Positions 26,517 to 35,865 of a stretch of DNA of 43,810 bases are shown one piece after another. Position 1 is the first letter of the stretch, and each line of letters opens with the position of its first letter. The position numbers and the translations under genes are program-made. The notes beneath the pieces were generated by a model that was not told where the DNA came from, searched no databases, and saw only the letters and a list, made by a program, of their open reading frames with translations. The stretch is from assembly GCA_947581615.1 (NCBI GenBank), contig CANPVD010000101.1, positions 1 to 43,810 on the forward strand, written 5' to 3'. This DNA comes from Candidatus Humimonas hydrogenitrophica. GTDB taxonomy: Bacteria > Gemmatimonadota > Gemmatimonadetes > Palauibacterales > Palauibacteraceae.

Positions 26517-27848
26517 ATGGCGACCAAGGTCGTGATGGCCCAGCTGAGCCCGACCATGGAAGAGGGTCGGCTGGTCGAGTGGAAGATCTCCGAGGGTGAC
26601 GTCGTCCAGCAGGGCGACGTGGTCGCCGAGATCGAGACGGACAAGGCCAACATGGACGTCGAGGCGCTCGGCAGCGGCGTCCTGCGGAAGATCGTGGTCC
26701 AGGAGGGTGAGACCGTTCCCGTGGGGGCCCTGATCGGCGTCATCGCCGGGGAGGACGAGGACATCGAGACCCTCCTCCGGGAGGCCGAGGCCGAAGCGGG
26801 GGCCGCCGGGGACGAAGGCGAGGCGGTGGCGGACGAGAAGGCGGACAACGAGGGCACGGCCGCCGAAGAGGAGCCCGGGGAGGAGGTGTCCCGCGAGCCG
26901 GCCCGTGCCGGTGCGTCGGCGGGCGAAGCCTCGGCGGACGCGGCCGCCGACGACGGCGGAGGTCGCCGTGACGGCGGGCGGCTGCGCGCCTCTCCGGTGG
27001 CCCGCCGGATGGCCGAGGAGGAGGGGCTGGACCTGTCGCGGATCGAGGGCTCGGGGCCCGGCGGCCGGATCGTAAAGGCCGACGTGGAGGGAGCGCTCGA
27101 GAGCGGTGCGGCGGTGAGCGGCGGGCGTGCGGCGGCCGGATCGACACGCCTGGCGGACGAGACGATCCAGCTCAGCCAGATGCGCAAGGCCATCGCGCGC
27201 CGCCTGACCCAGTCGCTCGGGCCCGTGCCGCACTTCTTCCTCACGACCGAGATCGACATGGGTCGGGCCCTGGAGCTGCGCGCCGAGCTCAACGAGCAGA
27301 TCGGTGGCGGCGAGGCGGGCGCCCCGAAGGTCGGCGTCAACGACCTCCTGCTCAAGGCGGCGGCCGAGGCGCTGGTCCGCCATCCGGAGATCAACGCGAG
27401 CTGGGGCGAGGGCGAGATCCGGCGCCACGGCCGCGTGGACCTGGGCATCGCCGTGGCACTGGACGACGGGCTCATCACGCCGGTTCTCCGGGACGCGGAC
27501 CGCAAGGGCCTGGTCCGCATAGCCTCCGAGGCGACCGAGCTCATCGACCGGGCCCGCCGCCGAAAGCTCGATCCGGACGAATACCAGGGAGCGACGTTCA
27601 GCATCAGCAACCTCGGCATGTTCCCGATCGAGGAGTTCACGGCGATCATCAACCCGCCCGAGGCGGCGATCCTCGCGGTCGGTCGCACGGCCGAGAAGCC
27701 GGTGGTCGTCGACGGCGAGGTCGTGGTGCGCCGCCGCATGCGAGTGACCATGTCGTGCGACCACCGGGTCATCGATGGGGCCACGGGGGCCCGCTTCCTG
27801 GAGACGTTCAAGGGCATGCTCGAGAACCCACTGGCAATGTTGGCATGA
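26517..27848 (+). CDS. pdhC: Dihydrolipoamide acetyltransferase (E2)
   Basis: A 443-residue E2. One lipoyl domain (1-80) carries Lys43 in EIETDKANMDVEALGSG, the site modified by LipB and LipA. A long acidic Ala/Glu/Pro-poor linker follows (about 80-155). The E1/E3-binding domain is RASPVARRMAEEEGLDLSRIEGSGPGGRIVKADVE (about 158-195). The catalytic domain ends with DHRVIDGATGARF (about 415-427), with His and Asp of the acetyltransferase site. The PPL-rich hinge seen in many E2s is replaced by an acidic one. It transfers acetyl to CoA and forms the complex core. The start lies four bases after pdhB; the ribosome site is weak, so translation may be coupled. Confidence 0.93.
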   Translation: MATKVVMAQLSPTMEEGRLVEWKISEGDVVQQGDVVAEIETDKANMDVEALGSGVLRKIVVQEGETVPVGALIGVIAGEDEDIETLLREAEAEAGAAGDEGEAVADEKADNEGTAAEEEPGEEVSREPARAGASAGEASADAAADDGGGRRDGGRLRASPVARRMAEEEGLDLSRIEGSGPGGRIVKADVEGALESGAAVSGGRAAAGSTRLADETIQLSQMRKAIARRLTQSLGPVPHFFLTTEIDMGRALELRAELNEQIGGGEAGAPKVGVNDLLLKAAAEALVRHPEINASWGEGEIRRHGRVDLGIAVALDDGLITPVLRDADRKGLVRIASEATELIDRARRRKLDPDEYQGATFSISNLGMFPIEEFTAIINPPEAAILAVGRTAEKPVVVDGEVVVRRRMRVTMSCDHRVIDGATGARFLETFKGMLENPLAMLA

Positions 27849-27860
27849 GGCGAGGCATAC

Positions 27861-29273
27861 ATGGCTGATTCGTTCGACGTCGTCGTGATCGGGGCCGGGC
27901 CGGCCGGCTACGTGTGCGCCATCCGGGCCGCGCAGCTCGGGCTCGAGACGGCGTGCGTGGAGTCGAAGAGCTACGAGGGCGGGCTGGGTGGGACGTGCCT
28001 CAACTGGGGGTGCATCCCGGCCAAGGCCCTGCTCGAGAGCGCGGCCCTGGCCCACAAGCTCCAGAGCCAGGGAGCCGCGTTCGGCGTGAAGCCCGTCCAG
28101 GTCGAATACGACATGGGCGCGGCGGTCGAGCGCAGCCGGAACATCAGCGAGAAGCTCACCGGTGGCATCTCGTACCTGTTCAAGAAGAACGAGATCGAGT
28201 CCGTGATCGGACACGGCCGCATCGCGGGGAAGGGCAAGGTCCACGTCGAGGTCGAGGACGGGGAGGACCGGGAGCTGGAGGCGAAACACATCGTGATCGC
28301 CACCGGGTCGGTCATGAAGACCTTTCCCGGCTTCGAGTTCGACCGGGAGAAGGTGATCGGGAGCCGCGAAGCCCTGGCCCTCGGCGAGCTTCCCTCGAAG
28401 ATGGTGGTCGTGGGGGGCGGGTACGTGGGGGTCGAGTTCGCCGATGTATTCGACGCCTTCGGAGTCCAGGTGACGCTGGTCGAGGCGCTGGACACGCTGC
28501 TGCCCGGCTTCGACCAGGAGCTCGGCAAGACGCTGGCCCGCTCCTACAAGAAGCGGGGCATCGACGTCCGCACGGGAACCAGGGTGAAGTCGTTGGACCG
28601 GGACGCCGATCCGATGGTGCTCACGGTCGAGACCAAGAAGGGCGAAGAGACGATCGAGACCGACCTGGTGCTGATGGCGGTCGGCCGGCGGCCCGTGCTC
28701 GAGGACGTGGGGCTCGAGGAGGCCGGGGTCGAGACCACCGACGATGGCTTCATCCGGGTGGACAAGATGCTGCGCACCAGCGTGGAGGGCATCTACGCGA
28801 TCGGCGACGTGGCCGGGCAGCCGATGCTGGCCCACAAGGGCTCGCACGAGGGGATCGTCGCCGCCGAGCACATCGCCGGCCAGAACCCCCACCCGCTGCG
28901 CCACGACAACATCCCGAGCATCGGCTACTGCCACCCCGAGGTGGCCAGCATCGGGCTGAGCGAGGAGCAGGCGGCGGAGAAGGGCTTCGACGTCAAGGTG
29001 GGCAAGTTCCCGCTCTCGGCCCACGGGCGCGCGCTCACCGCGGGCGACAACGAGGGTTTCGTGAAGATGGTGATCGACACGAAGTACGGGGAGGTTCTCG
29101 GCGTCCACATGATCGGCCACAACGTGAGCGAGCTGGCGGCGGAGGCGGGGATCGGCCGCATGCTCGAGGCTACGGCCGAGGAGTTCGCCGCGCATCCGCA
29201 CGGCCATCCGACCATGTCGGAGGCCGTCATGGAGGCGGCCCTGGCCGCGATGGACCGGGCCATCCACATCTAG
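27861..29273 (+). CDS. lpd: Dihydrolipoamide dehydrogenase (E3)
   Basis: A 470-residue flavoprotein disulfide reductase that reoxidises E2 dihydrolipoamide with NAD. The FAD loop is VVIGAGPAGYVCAIRAAQLG (8-27). The redox pair is GGTCLNWGCIPAKAL with Cys46 and Cys51. A second nucleotide loop is VVVGGGYVGVEFADVFDAFGVQVTLVE, and AIGDVAGQPMLAHKGSHEG is the flavin-contacting motif. The dimer-interface base is HPHGHPTMSEAVMEA, with the catalytic His and Glu. All sites appear intact. It follows pdhC by 12 bases with GAGGCG ahead of the ATG, and precedes lipB by 18 bases. Confidence 0.95.
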   Translation: MADSFDVVVIGAGPAGYVCAIRAAQLGLETACVESKSYEGGLGGTCLNWGCIPAKALLESAALAHKLQSQGAAFGVKPVQVEYDMGAAVERSRNISEKLTGGISYLFKKNEIESVIGHGRIAGKGKVHVEVEDGEDRELEAKHIVIATGSVMKTFPGFEFDREKVIGSREALALGELPSKMVVVGGGYVGVEFADVFDAFGVQVTLVEALDTLLPGFDQELGKTLARSYKKRGIDVRTGTRVKSLDRDADPMVLTVETKKGEETIETDLVLMAVGRRPVLEDVGLEEAGVETTDDGFIRVDKMLRTSVEGIYAIGDVAGQPMLAHKGSHEGIVAAEHIAGQNPHPLRHDNIPSIGYCHPEVASIGLSEEQAAEKGFDVKVGKFPLSAHGRALTAGDNEGFVKMVIDTKYGEVLGVHMIGHNVSELAAEAGIGRMLEATAEEFAAHPHGHPTMSEAVMEAALAAMDRAIHI

Positions 29274-29291
29274 CGGATGGCTGGAGCCCAC

Positions 29292-30130
<839 letters not shown>

Positions 30131-30134
<4 letters not shown>

Positions 30135-30796
30135 CCGGACTGTTCGACATCCTGGGTCCCACCATGGTAGGACCCTCCAGCTCGCATACCGCCGGTGCCT
30201 GCCGGTTGGGCTACGTGGTCCAGGCGATCGTGGGCGGCACCCCGGAGCGGGCCCGGATCGGCCTGCACGGCTCCTTCGCCATGACCGGCGAGGGGCACGG
30301 GACCAAGAAGGCCATCATCGGGGGCCTGCTGGGCTACCTGCCCGATGACGAGCGCCTGCGGACGAGCCTCGAAGACGCCGACGCGCGCGGGATGGACTAC
30401 GCCTTCGAGAACGTCGACCTGGGCGAGGGGGCGCATCCAAATTCGGCCCGCTTCGACGTGAGCCTGGGCGACGAGAGGGCGGAGATCCTGGGCGCTTCGA
30501 TCGGGGGCGGCCAGATCCGTATCTTCGAGATCGATGGATTCGACGTCGACCTCACGGGTTCCCTCCCCACCCTGGTGGTCAACGCGGACGATGTGCCGGG
30601 CACGATCGCGACCCTCACGCGCATGTTGACGGACGGGGGCGTCAACCTGGCGACCATGCGGGTGGACCGTACCGGGCGGGGGGAACAGGCGCTCATGACG
30701 ATCGAGGCGGACGCCGAGATCCCCGAGGAGCTCATCGACGCGATGCGGAGCCAGGACTGGGTCCACTGGATCCGCTACGTGCGCGGGCTGGTGTAG
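30131..30796 (+). CDS. sdaAB: L-serine dehydratase beta subunit
   Basis: A 221-residue subunit of the iron-sulfur L-serine dehydratase (serine to pyruvate and ammonia). It starts with TGLFDILGPTMVGPSSSHTAGACRLG, where GPSSSHTAG is the hallmark of the beta domain, and ends with an ACT domain (about 145-215, LPTLVVNADDVPGTIATLTRMLTDGGVNLATMRVDR), a site for serine or other ligand sensing. GTG start at 30131 overlaps the lipB stop. The alpha subunit follows 25 bases later, so this is the two-gene form of the enzyme, not the fused sdaA. The product pyruvate is the substrate of the complex encoded just upstream. Confidence 0.93.
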
Positions 30797-30821
30797 GCGG
30801 CGGGCAGCGGCGGGAGAGGCC

Positions 30822-31751
30822 ATGTTCACTTCGGTGAAGACCTGGTTCGAAGAGGCCGGACGACAGGATGTCGACCTGGCCGAGGCCGTGCTGCGCCGCG
30901 AGATGAAGGACACCGGCGCCGACCGCGACCGGATCCGGTCGCGGATCCGCGACGCGCTCGAGGTGATGGAGAACGCCGTCGCAGAGGGGCTCGCCTCGGA
31001 GGCTCCCAGTCCCAGCGGCCTCACCGGCGGCCGGGCCCGGCGACTGGTGGCGGCCGGGCCGCGGCTCCTGGGCGAGACGGTCACGACGATGTTGTCCCGC
31101 GCCATCGCGACGCTGGAGGTCAACGCGCGCATGGGCCTCATCGTGGCGGCGCCGACGGCCGGCGCGGCCGGGGTCGTGCCGGGCGTGCTGCTCACCATGC
31201 GCGAGGAGAGGGGCTGGTCGCTGGACCGGCTGGTGGACGGGATGCTGGTGGCCGGCGGGGTCGGCGCGGTCATCGCGCAGCGGGCCTCCATCGCCGGCGC
31301 CGGCGGTGGCTGCCAGGCGGAGACCGGCAGCGCCGCCGCCATGTCGGCCGCGGCGGTGACTTACCTGGAAGGAGGCGATCCCGAAAAGGTGGGCACGGCG
31401 ATCTCCTTGACGCTGCAGGGGATGCTGGGCCTCATCTGCGATCCGATCGCCGGACTGGTCGAGATCCCGTGCGCCTACCGTAACGCCAGCGCGGCCGTGC
31501 AGGCGGTCGCCTGCGCCGAGATGGCGCTCGCCGGACTTGACTTTCCGGTCACGCCCGACGAGGTCATCGACGTCATGGGCGAGGTGGGCAGGAAGATGGA
31601 CGTGCGTTATCGTGAGACCGCGCTCGGTGGCCTGGCCGCGACGCCCAGCGGTCAGAGGATCGCCCGGCAGGCGGGCATGCCGGAGCTCGTGCAGCTCCAG
31701 CGGAGCGGGAGAGCGAAGGGCGAGGAATCGGCCCGGTTCGGGCCGTCGTGA
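30822..31751 (+). CDS. sdaAA: L-serine dehydratase alpha subunit
   Basis: A 309-residue catalytic subunit. It has APTAGAAGVVPGVLL, the iron-sulfur and substrate motifs AGAGGGCQAETGSAAAMSAAA and LGLICDPIAGLVEIPCAYRNA, in which the Cys residues bind the [4Fe-4S] cluster that acts as Lewis acid. The N-terminal 60 residues (WFEEAGRQDVDLAEAVLRREMK...) are helical, as in other alpha subunits. The C-terminal LGGLAATPSGQRIARQAG ends the family region; about 25 residues of tail are variable. GGGAGAGG precedes the ATG at 30822. Confidence 0.93.
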   Translation: MFTSVKTWFEEAGRQDVDLAEAVLRREMKDTGADRDRIRSRIRDALEVMENAVAEGLASEAPSPSGLTGGRARRLVAAGPRLLGETVTTMLSRAIATLEVNARMGLIVAAPTAGAAGVVPGVLLTMREERGWSLDRLVDGMLVAGGVGAVIAQRASIAGAGGGCQAETGSAAAMSAAAVTYLEGGDPEKVGTAISLTLQGMLGLICDPIAGLVEIPCAYRNASAAVQAVACAEMALAGLDFPVTPDEVIDVMGEVGRKMDVRYRETALGGLAATPSGQRIARQAGMPELVQLQRSGRAKGEESARFGPS

Positions 31752-31779
31752 GTGGAACGATAGAACTCTGGAGAGCTGG

Positions 31780-31950
31780 ATGACGGCGTTGTGGCTGTTG
31801 CTGGTGGCCTCGGTCGTGGTGGGGCTGGTCGTGGGACTCCTGGCCAAGCTGCCCCCCAGGCAGCTGGTGACCGAGATCGTGGTCATGTGTCTTCTGGCCT
31901 TGACCTACTACGGGCTCATTGCCCTGGGCGGCGTGTCACAAGGAGGCTGA
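31780..31950 (+). CDS. Small two-helix membrane protein
   Basis: A 56-residue protein of two membrane helices (ALWLLLVASVVVGLVVGLLA and VTEIVVMCLLALTYYGLIAL) joined by a short basic loop KLPPRQ. GGAGAG sits at good spacing ahead of the ATG, and the gene follows sdaAA by 28 bases, so it probably belongs to the same transcript. I recognise no family. A role as an accessory to serine uptake or to the membrane side of the pathway is speculative. Confidence 0.6.
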   Translation: MTALWLLLVASVVVGLVVGLLAKLPPRQLVTEIVVMCLLALTYYGLIALGGVSQGG

Positions 31951-31986
31951 ACCCGGATCGGGCTCGCGCCCGCCGGAGGACGGACC

Positions 31987-32559
31987 TCAGTCACCGCCCC
32001 GGCGCCGCTCCCTCCTCCGCTTCGCCAGCTCCAGCCGCGCGCGCCGCCGCTCTTCGGCGTCGTGGTGCCGTTGCCATTCCTCCGGCGTCCGCAGGCGCAG
32101 CAGGGGCACGGGCGCCGGCTCACCCTCGTCGTCGATGGCCACCATGGTGACGTAGCACGAGTTCGTGTGGCGCTCCGTCCCACCGGCCACCGACTCCGCC
32201 ACCACCTGCACGCCCACCTCCAGCGACGTCCGGCCCACCGAGTTCACCGACGCCCTCAGCGTGACGATCTCCCCGATTCGGATCGGGGTCCTGAAGTCCA
32301 CCTGGTCGACGCTGACCGTCACGCATGGGCGGCCCGCATGCCGGGTGGCGCACACGTAGGCGATCTTGTCGACGGCCGCCAGCACGATCCCGCCGAACAC
32401 GGACCCGAACAGGTTGGCGTCCTGGGGACCCATGAGCTGGGTCATGGTGACCCTGGAGGCGGATACGCTCTTCACGGCGTCGAGGTCCGAGCGCCCCACC
32501 ACCACGGGGAGGTCCGGAATGCCGCCCACCGACCCGTCGACGCCCGTGGTCAGGCTCAC
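31987..32559 (-). CDS. Hotdog acyl-CoA thioesterase (YciA type)
   Basis: A 190-residue thioesterase of the YciA/BFIT class. The core reads VTMTQLMGPQDANLFGSVFGGIVLAAVDKIAYVCATRH, where the Asn and Asp around the helix are the catalytic-type residues, then VTVSVDQVDFRTPIRIGEIVTLRASVNSVGRTSLEVGV. It has one hotdog domain and a very basic helical tail (about 160-190, RLELAKRRRERRRGGD). The start is a GTG at 32559 that overlaps the stop of the upstream membrane protein as GTGA. About 35 residues precede the core, and an internal ATG at the TQLMG segment is possible. Confidence 0.85.
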   Translation of the reverse strand: MSLTTGVDGSVGGIPDLPVVVGRSDLDAVKSVSASRVTMTQLMGPQDANLFGSVFGGIVLAAVDKIAYVCATRHAGRPCVTVSVDQVDFRTPIRIGEIVTLRASVNSVGRTSLEVGVQVVAESVAGGTERHTNSCYVTMVAIDDEGEPAPVPLLRLRTPEEWQRHHDAEERRRARLELAKRRRERRRGGD

Positions 32560-33107
32560 GGCGAGCGGCCTCCGGTCGAGTCGGACCCGGCGCCACGCGC
32601 TGCCGGCGCGGACCGCGAGCCGGCGGGGGTGGCGGTTCCAACGTCGGAGCGGTTGGCCGCCGGCCGGGCTCGCTCGTCGGCGCCGTGGGCGATGCGGCCG
32701 CCCATGAAGCCCGTCACGCCGGCCAGGCAGGCGGTCAGGACCCCCACCATGAGCACGAAGCGGCGCAGCCGCCCGTCGTCGGGCTGGCGGAGAGAGAAGC
32801 CGGCGAACACGCCGTCGGCGAGGACGGCGAGGAGAGTCCAGGTGGCCCACGTCCGGTGTGTCTCGATGAGGCCCGGGGTCACGAAGGTGCGCTGCGACAC
32901 CACGTCGCCGGCCGCGATCCCGCTGTAGTAGGTGGGGAGGACGACGAGCCCGGCCAGGAAGAGGCTCGTGACTCCGTAGCGCTCCCACGCGGGACGATCG
33001 AGGATCCAGCCCGCCAGTCCCACGGCCACGCCGACCACGGAGAGCACGATGGGGAAGGGGTTGAGGACGAGGTGGACGTACTTCCAGGTCAGAGCGGGCA
33101 ACCTCAC
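32556..33107 (-). CDS. DUF2231-like membrane protein
   Basis: A four-helix membrane protein: WKYVHLVLNPFPIVLSVVGVAVGLAGWIL, YGVTSLFLAGLVVLPTYYSG, HRTWATWTLLAVLADGVFAGF and FVLMVGVLTACLAGVTGFMG, then a polar tail. The His in YVHLVLNPFP and THRTWATW fit the DUF2231 type, whose function is unknown. I used the GTG at 33107; a TTG at 33101 has better spacing from the GGAGG, and an ATG at 33194 would add 29 Arg/Pro-rich residues. The stop is overlapped by the thioesterase start. Confidence 0.6.
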   Translation of the reverse strand: MRLPALTWKYVHLVLNPFPIVLSVVGVAVGLAGWILDRPAWERYGVTSLFLAGLVVLPTYYSGIAAGDVVSQRTFVTPGLIETHRTWATWTLLAVLADGVFAGFSLRQPDDGRLRRFVLMVGVLTACLAGVTGFMGGRIAHGADERARPAANRSDVGTATPAGSRSAPAARGAGSDSTGGRSP

Positions 33108-33221
33108 GCGCCTCCATCGAGCGTATGCGCCGAGCGATCCCGGCAAGATAACCGGCGCGGCGCGCCGGAACACTGTGGCCGGCGGCGGGTTCATCCTGTC
33201 GGCGCGGGCGGGGTCCGGGGC

Positions 33222-33249
33222 TTGACAGCCTCGACGGCCCGTTTACAAT
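33222..33249 (+). promoter_or_regulatory. Near-consensus sigma-70 promoter of tRNA-Glu
   Basis: TTGACA at 33222-33227 and TACAAT at 33244-33249 with a 16-base spacer, 19 bases before the tRNA. The -35 is perfect and the -10 differs from TATAAT at one base. Transcription should begin near 33256. It is the clearest promoter in this very GC-rich window. Confidence 0.8.
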
Positions 33250-33268
33250 TAGGGCCCGCAGGCTACAG

Positions 33269-33341
33269 GCCCCCTTCGTCTAGTGGCCCAGGATACCTGG
33301 TTCTCAGCCAGGAGACAGGGGTTCGACTCCCCTAGGGGGTA
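33269..33341 (+). tRNA. tRNA-Glu (CUC)
   Basis: A 73-base tRNA starting GCCCCCUUCGUCUAG. The anticodon stem-loop CCUGG UUCUCAG CCAGG gives anticodon CUC, and the T arm is AGGGGUUCGACUCCCCU. The acceptor stem closes with G1-U72, and the discriminator is A; CCA is not encoded. It converges on the TolB/TPR gene, with a hairpin terminator between. Confidence 0.97.
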
Positions 33342-33346
33342 TGACG

Positions 33347-33372
33347 AGAGCCGCCGGAGATCCGGCGGCTCT
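33347..33372 (+). terminator. Hairpin terminator after tRNA-Glu
   Basis: Perfect 12-bp stem AGAGCCGCCGGA (33347-33358) with TCCGGCGGCTCT (33361-33372) around a 2-base loop, starting five bases after the tRNA. Only a short T element (TCTTC) follows, so it may also end the opposite gene. Confidence 0.65.
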
Positions 33373-33406
33373 TCGCGCATCCGGCCGCCGGCGCTCCGCC
33401 GGCGTC

Positions 33407-35101
33407 TCAGTCGAGGCTGGCGAGGAGCTCCCGGAAGCGCGGGTGTCCATGCAGCGGCTCCAGGTCGCTGTCGGTCGCGATCCAGGCCCGATCGCCCCAC
33501 CCGAGCTCCACCGCCCGCTCCAGGAGGTCGATCGAGCGCTCGGAATCTCCCAGCATGGCGTAGAAGCAGGCCACGTTGTAGAGCACGACGGGCTCGTCCT
33601 GGTCTTGCTTGAGGGCACGTTCGGCCAGCTCTCTCGCCTTCTCCTTCTCGCCGACGCGGGCCAGGTTGGTGGCACCGAAGTAGAGGGCGCGGGTGTCGTG
33701 CGGATTGAGCTTGAGGTGCCGCTCGATGACGTTCAGCACCCCGAGGCGCACCTTCATCTCGTCCTGCCGCCGGTCGAGAGAGTGGTAGGCCTGCGCCAGG
33801 AAGATCGGTGACTGGAAATCGTCCGGGTTGATCTCGGAGGCCTTCGCGTACATTCGGACCGCCCGCTCGAAATGACTCTGCGAGGAGGAGGCGAGTCCAT
33901 CGTAGTACCATGCCTCGAAGAGGTTGGGATCGAGCTCGCGGGCCACCTCGAATTCCCGTCCCGCCTCCTCGTAGCGATCGCTGATGTAGAGGGCCAGGCC
34001 CCGCGAGGCGTGAGCCTCCGCTGAATCCGGGTCGAGCACGACGGCCTGCTCGCTGGCGCGCGCGGCCCTGTCCGCGTTGTCGCGGGTGGCTTCCACGTAC
34101 CGGTACAGGTGCGAGTAGGCGTCGGCCATACCGGCATAGGCGAGCGCGAACTTGGAGTCCAGCGCGATGGCCTGCTCGAACATGCGGATGGCGTGCTCGT
34201 AGTCGCGGCGCGCCATCGAGTACATGTACTTCCGGCCGCGCAGGTAGTAATCGTAGGCTTCGGGGTCCGAGGTCGCGACGAACTGCAGCGAGCGGCGCTC
34301 CTTCGGGGTGAGGGTCACCTGCAGCGCCCGGACGATGCTCTGGGCGATATCGTCCTGGATCGCGAACACGTCCTTCAGCTCGCGGTCGTAGGTCTCGGAC
34401 CACAGGTGCGAATCCGTGGCCGCGTCGATGAGCTGGGCGGTGATCCGGACGCGGTCGCCGGCCCTCCGGACGCTGCCCTCCAGCACCGTGCCGACCCCGA
34501 GCTCGTGGGCGACGGTGGGGATGCTCACCTGCTTGCCCTTGAAATTGAACGCGGAGGTGCGCGAGGCGACCTTCAGCTGAGGGAGCTTGCTGAGCAAGTT
34601 CAGGATCTCCTCGGAGATGCCGTCGCTGAAATACTCGTTGTCCGCGTCGCCGCTCATGTTGACGAAGGGAAGCACGGCGATCCCACGCCGGTCCTGCCCG
34701 TGCGCGTCAGGCCGCGGTCCGGTGGCCCGGTCGTCCGGAGCGACGGGGGGACCTCCCGGCGTCGCTCCCCGCGCCGCCGCGGCGACTGCGGCGGTCGGCG
34801 GCCCTTCGTCCGCGAGGGGCACGGAACCCGCCGCGCCGGCGACCGCCGTGCGCTCCATGCCCCGCGGGCCCATGTCGAACATCCAGCCCATGATGACGGC
34901 GAGCGGGAATCCGAGCACGACCAGCGCGATGACCAGCGTGACCGTCCAGGTCGGCAGTTTGAGACCCGGTAGCATCGTGGAGGCGACCTGAATCACGATC
35001 CAGCCGGCGAGCGCGTAGACGATCGCCACGCGGAACACACGGCGACGCCGGAGCTCCGCGACCAGTCTCGACATCATGGATCCGGTGGACGGTTCCGTCA
35101 T
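33407..35101 (-). CDS. Membrane TolB-like/TPR protein
   Basis: A 564-residue protein with two N-terminal membrane helices (24-42 and 51-73), a Pro/Ala/Gly linker, a TolB-like domain (about 135-260: GIAVLPFVNMSGDADNEYFSDGISEEILNLLSKL, VASRTSAFNFKGK, VLEGSVRRAGDRVRITAQLID), and at least four TPR-like repeats (AIRMFEQAIALDSKFALAYAGMADAYS, ASEQAVVLDPDSAEAHASRGLAL, AGREFEVARELDPNLFEAWYYDGLA, ARELAERALKQDQDEPVVLYNVA). It has the same TolB-TPR half as the kinase at 17.5 kb but no kinase domain. Such proteins often sit beside sigma factors or adenylate cyclases; here no such neighbour is present. ATG at 35101 follows GGGAG. Confidence 0.82.
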   Translation of the reverse strand: MTEPSTGSMMSRLVAELRRRRVFRVAIVYALAGWIVIQVASTMLPGLKLPTWTVTLVIALVVLGFPLAVIMGWMFDMGPRGMERTAVAGAAGSVPLADEGPPTAAVAAAARGATPGGPPVAPDDRATGPRPDAHGQDRRGIAVLPFVNMSGDADNEYFSDGISEEILNLLSKLPQLKVASRTSAFNFKGKQVSIPTVAHELGVGTVLEGSVRRAGDRVRITAQLIDAATDSHLWSETYDRELKDVFAIQDDIAQSIVRALQVTLTPKERRSLQFVATSDPEAYDYYLRGRKYMYSMARRDYEHAIRMFEQAIALDSKFALAYAGMADAYSHLYRYVEATRDNADRAARASEQAVVLDPDSAEAHASRGLALYISDRYEEAGREFEVARELDPNLFEAWYYDGLASSSQSHFERAVRMYAKASEINPDDFQSPIFLAQAYHSLDRRQDEMKVRLGVLNVIERHLKLNPHDTRALYFGATNLARVGEKEKARELAERALKQDQDEPVVLYNVACFYAMLGDSERSIDLLERAVELGWGDRAWIATDSDLEPLHGHPRFRELLASLD

Positions 35102-35271
35102 GAGAGCTCCCGACAATGTTGCACTCGGCCGGCGCCCTCGGGGAACGGGCGCCGCCTCGACGCCCGAAGTTCCGGCGGCGGCGGGAACGGGCAAGCTAGC
35201 GAACGGTACCGATCCCGGCCACAACGCCGGCGGCCCCGGCCGCCCTGTCCCGTCATGGACTCGGGCTCGAG

Positions 35272-35790
35272 ATGTCCCCACCAGACCTGGATCCGGACGA
35301 CTGGGAAGCGCTGCGCGCTCAGTCCCGAAGGATGCTCGAGACAATGCTCGACTACGTCGAGCACATCCGCGAACGTCCCGTGTGGCAACCCATGCCGGAC
35401 GAGGTCCGCGAGCGATTTCGCGGTCCCCTGCCCACCAGCCCCACCCCGGTGGGCCAGGCGTACGCCACCTTTCTTCGAGACGTGATGCCCTACTCGATCG
35501 GCCACGTGCATCCGGGGTTCATGGGCTGGGTGCACGGAGGCGGAACGACCGTGGGCATGCTGGCGGAGATGCTGGCCGGGTTCCCGGAGACCGCGAGCGG
35601 ACGGTCCGTCACGGGGACCTCGCTCGCCAACCTGATCGCCGTCCTCGTGGCCCGGACCGCGGCCCTGGGGCGGGACGTGCGCCACGCGGGAGTCGGGGCC
35701 GCCGGAGGGGCGTCCCCGGTCGCGTACGCCTCCACCGGCGTCCACGGGTGCATCCCGCGGGCCATCGCGGAGGACCGCGCCGCGGCGATC
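35272..35790 (+). pseudogene. Decayed PLP-dependent group II decarboxylase
   Basis: The first ~170 residues match aromatic-L-amino-acid/glutamate decarboxylase proteins: PDDWEALRAQSRRMLETMLDYVEHIRERPVW, PYSIGHVHPGFMGWVHGGGTTVGMLAEMLA, then GFPETASGRSVTGTSLANLIAVLVARTAALG. Between LAEMLA (ends near 35577) and GFPETASG about 35-40 residues that the family always has are missing, and after VAYASTGVHGCIPRAIAED the family pattern stops. The PLP Lys region and the whole C-terminal half are absent. The frame has no stop until 36504, but that stretch is antisense to the next gene. It is best read as a remnant with an internal deletion and a lost 3' end. No ribosome site of note. Confidence 0.75.
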
Positions 35791-35865
35791 GGTGACTCGG
35801 GGACCGCGACACCGGGGCGGAGGCCCGCGTCGGGCCCCCGCTCGCCGGAATCGGCCGGGTCGCTG

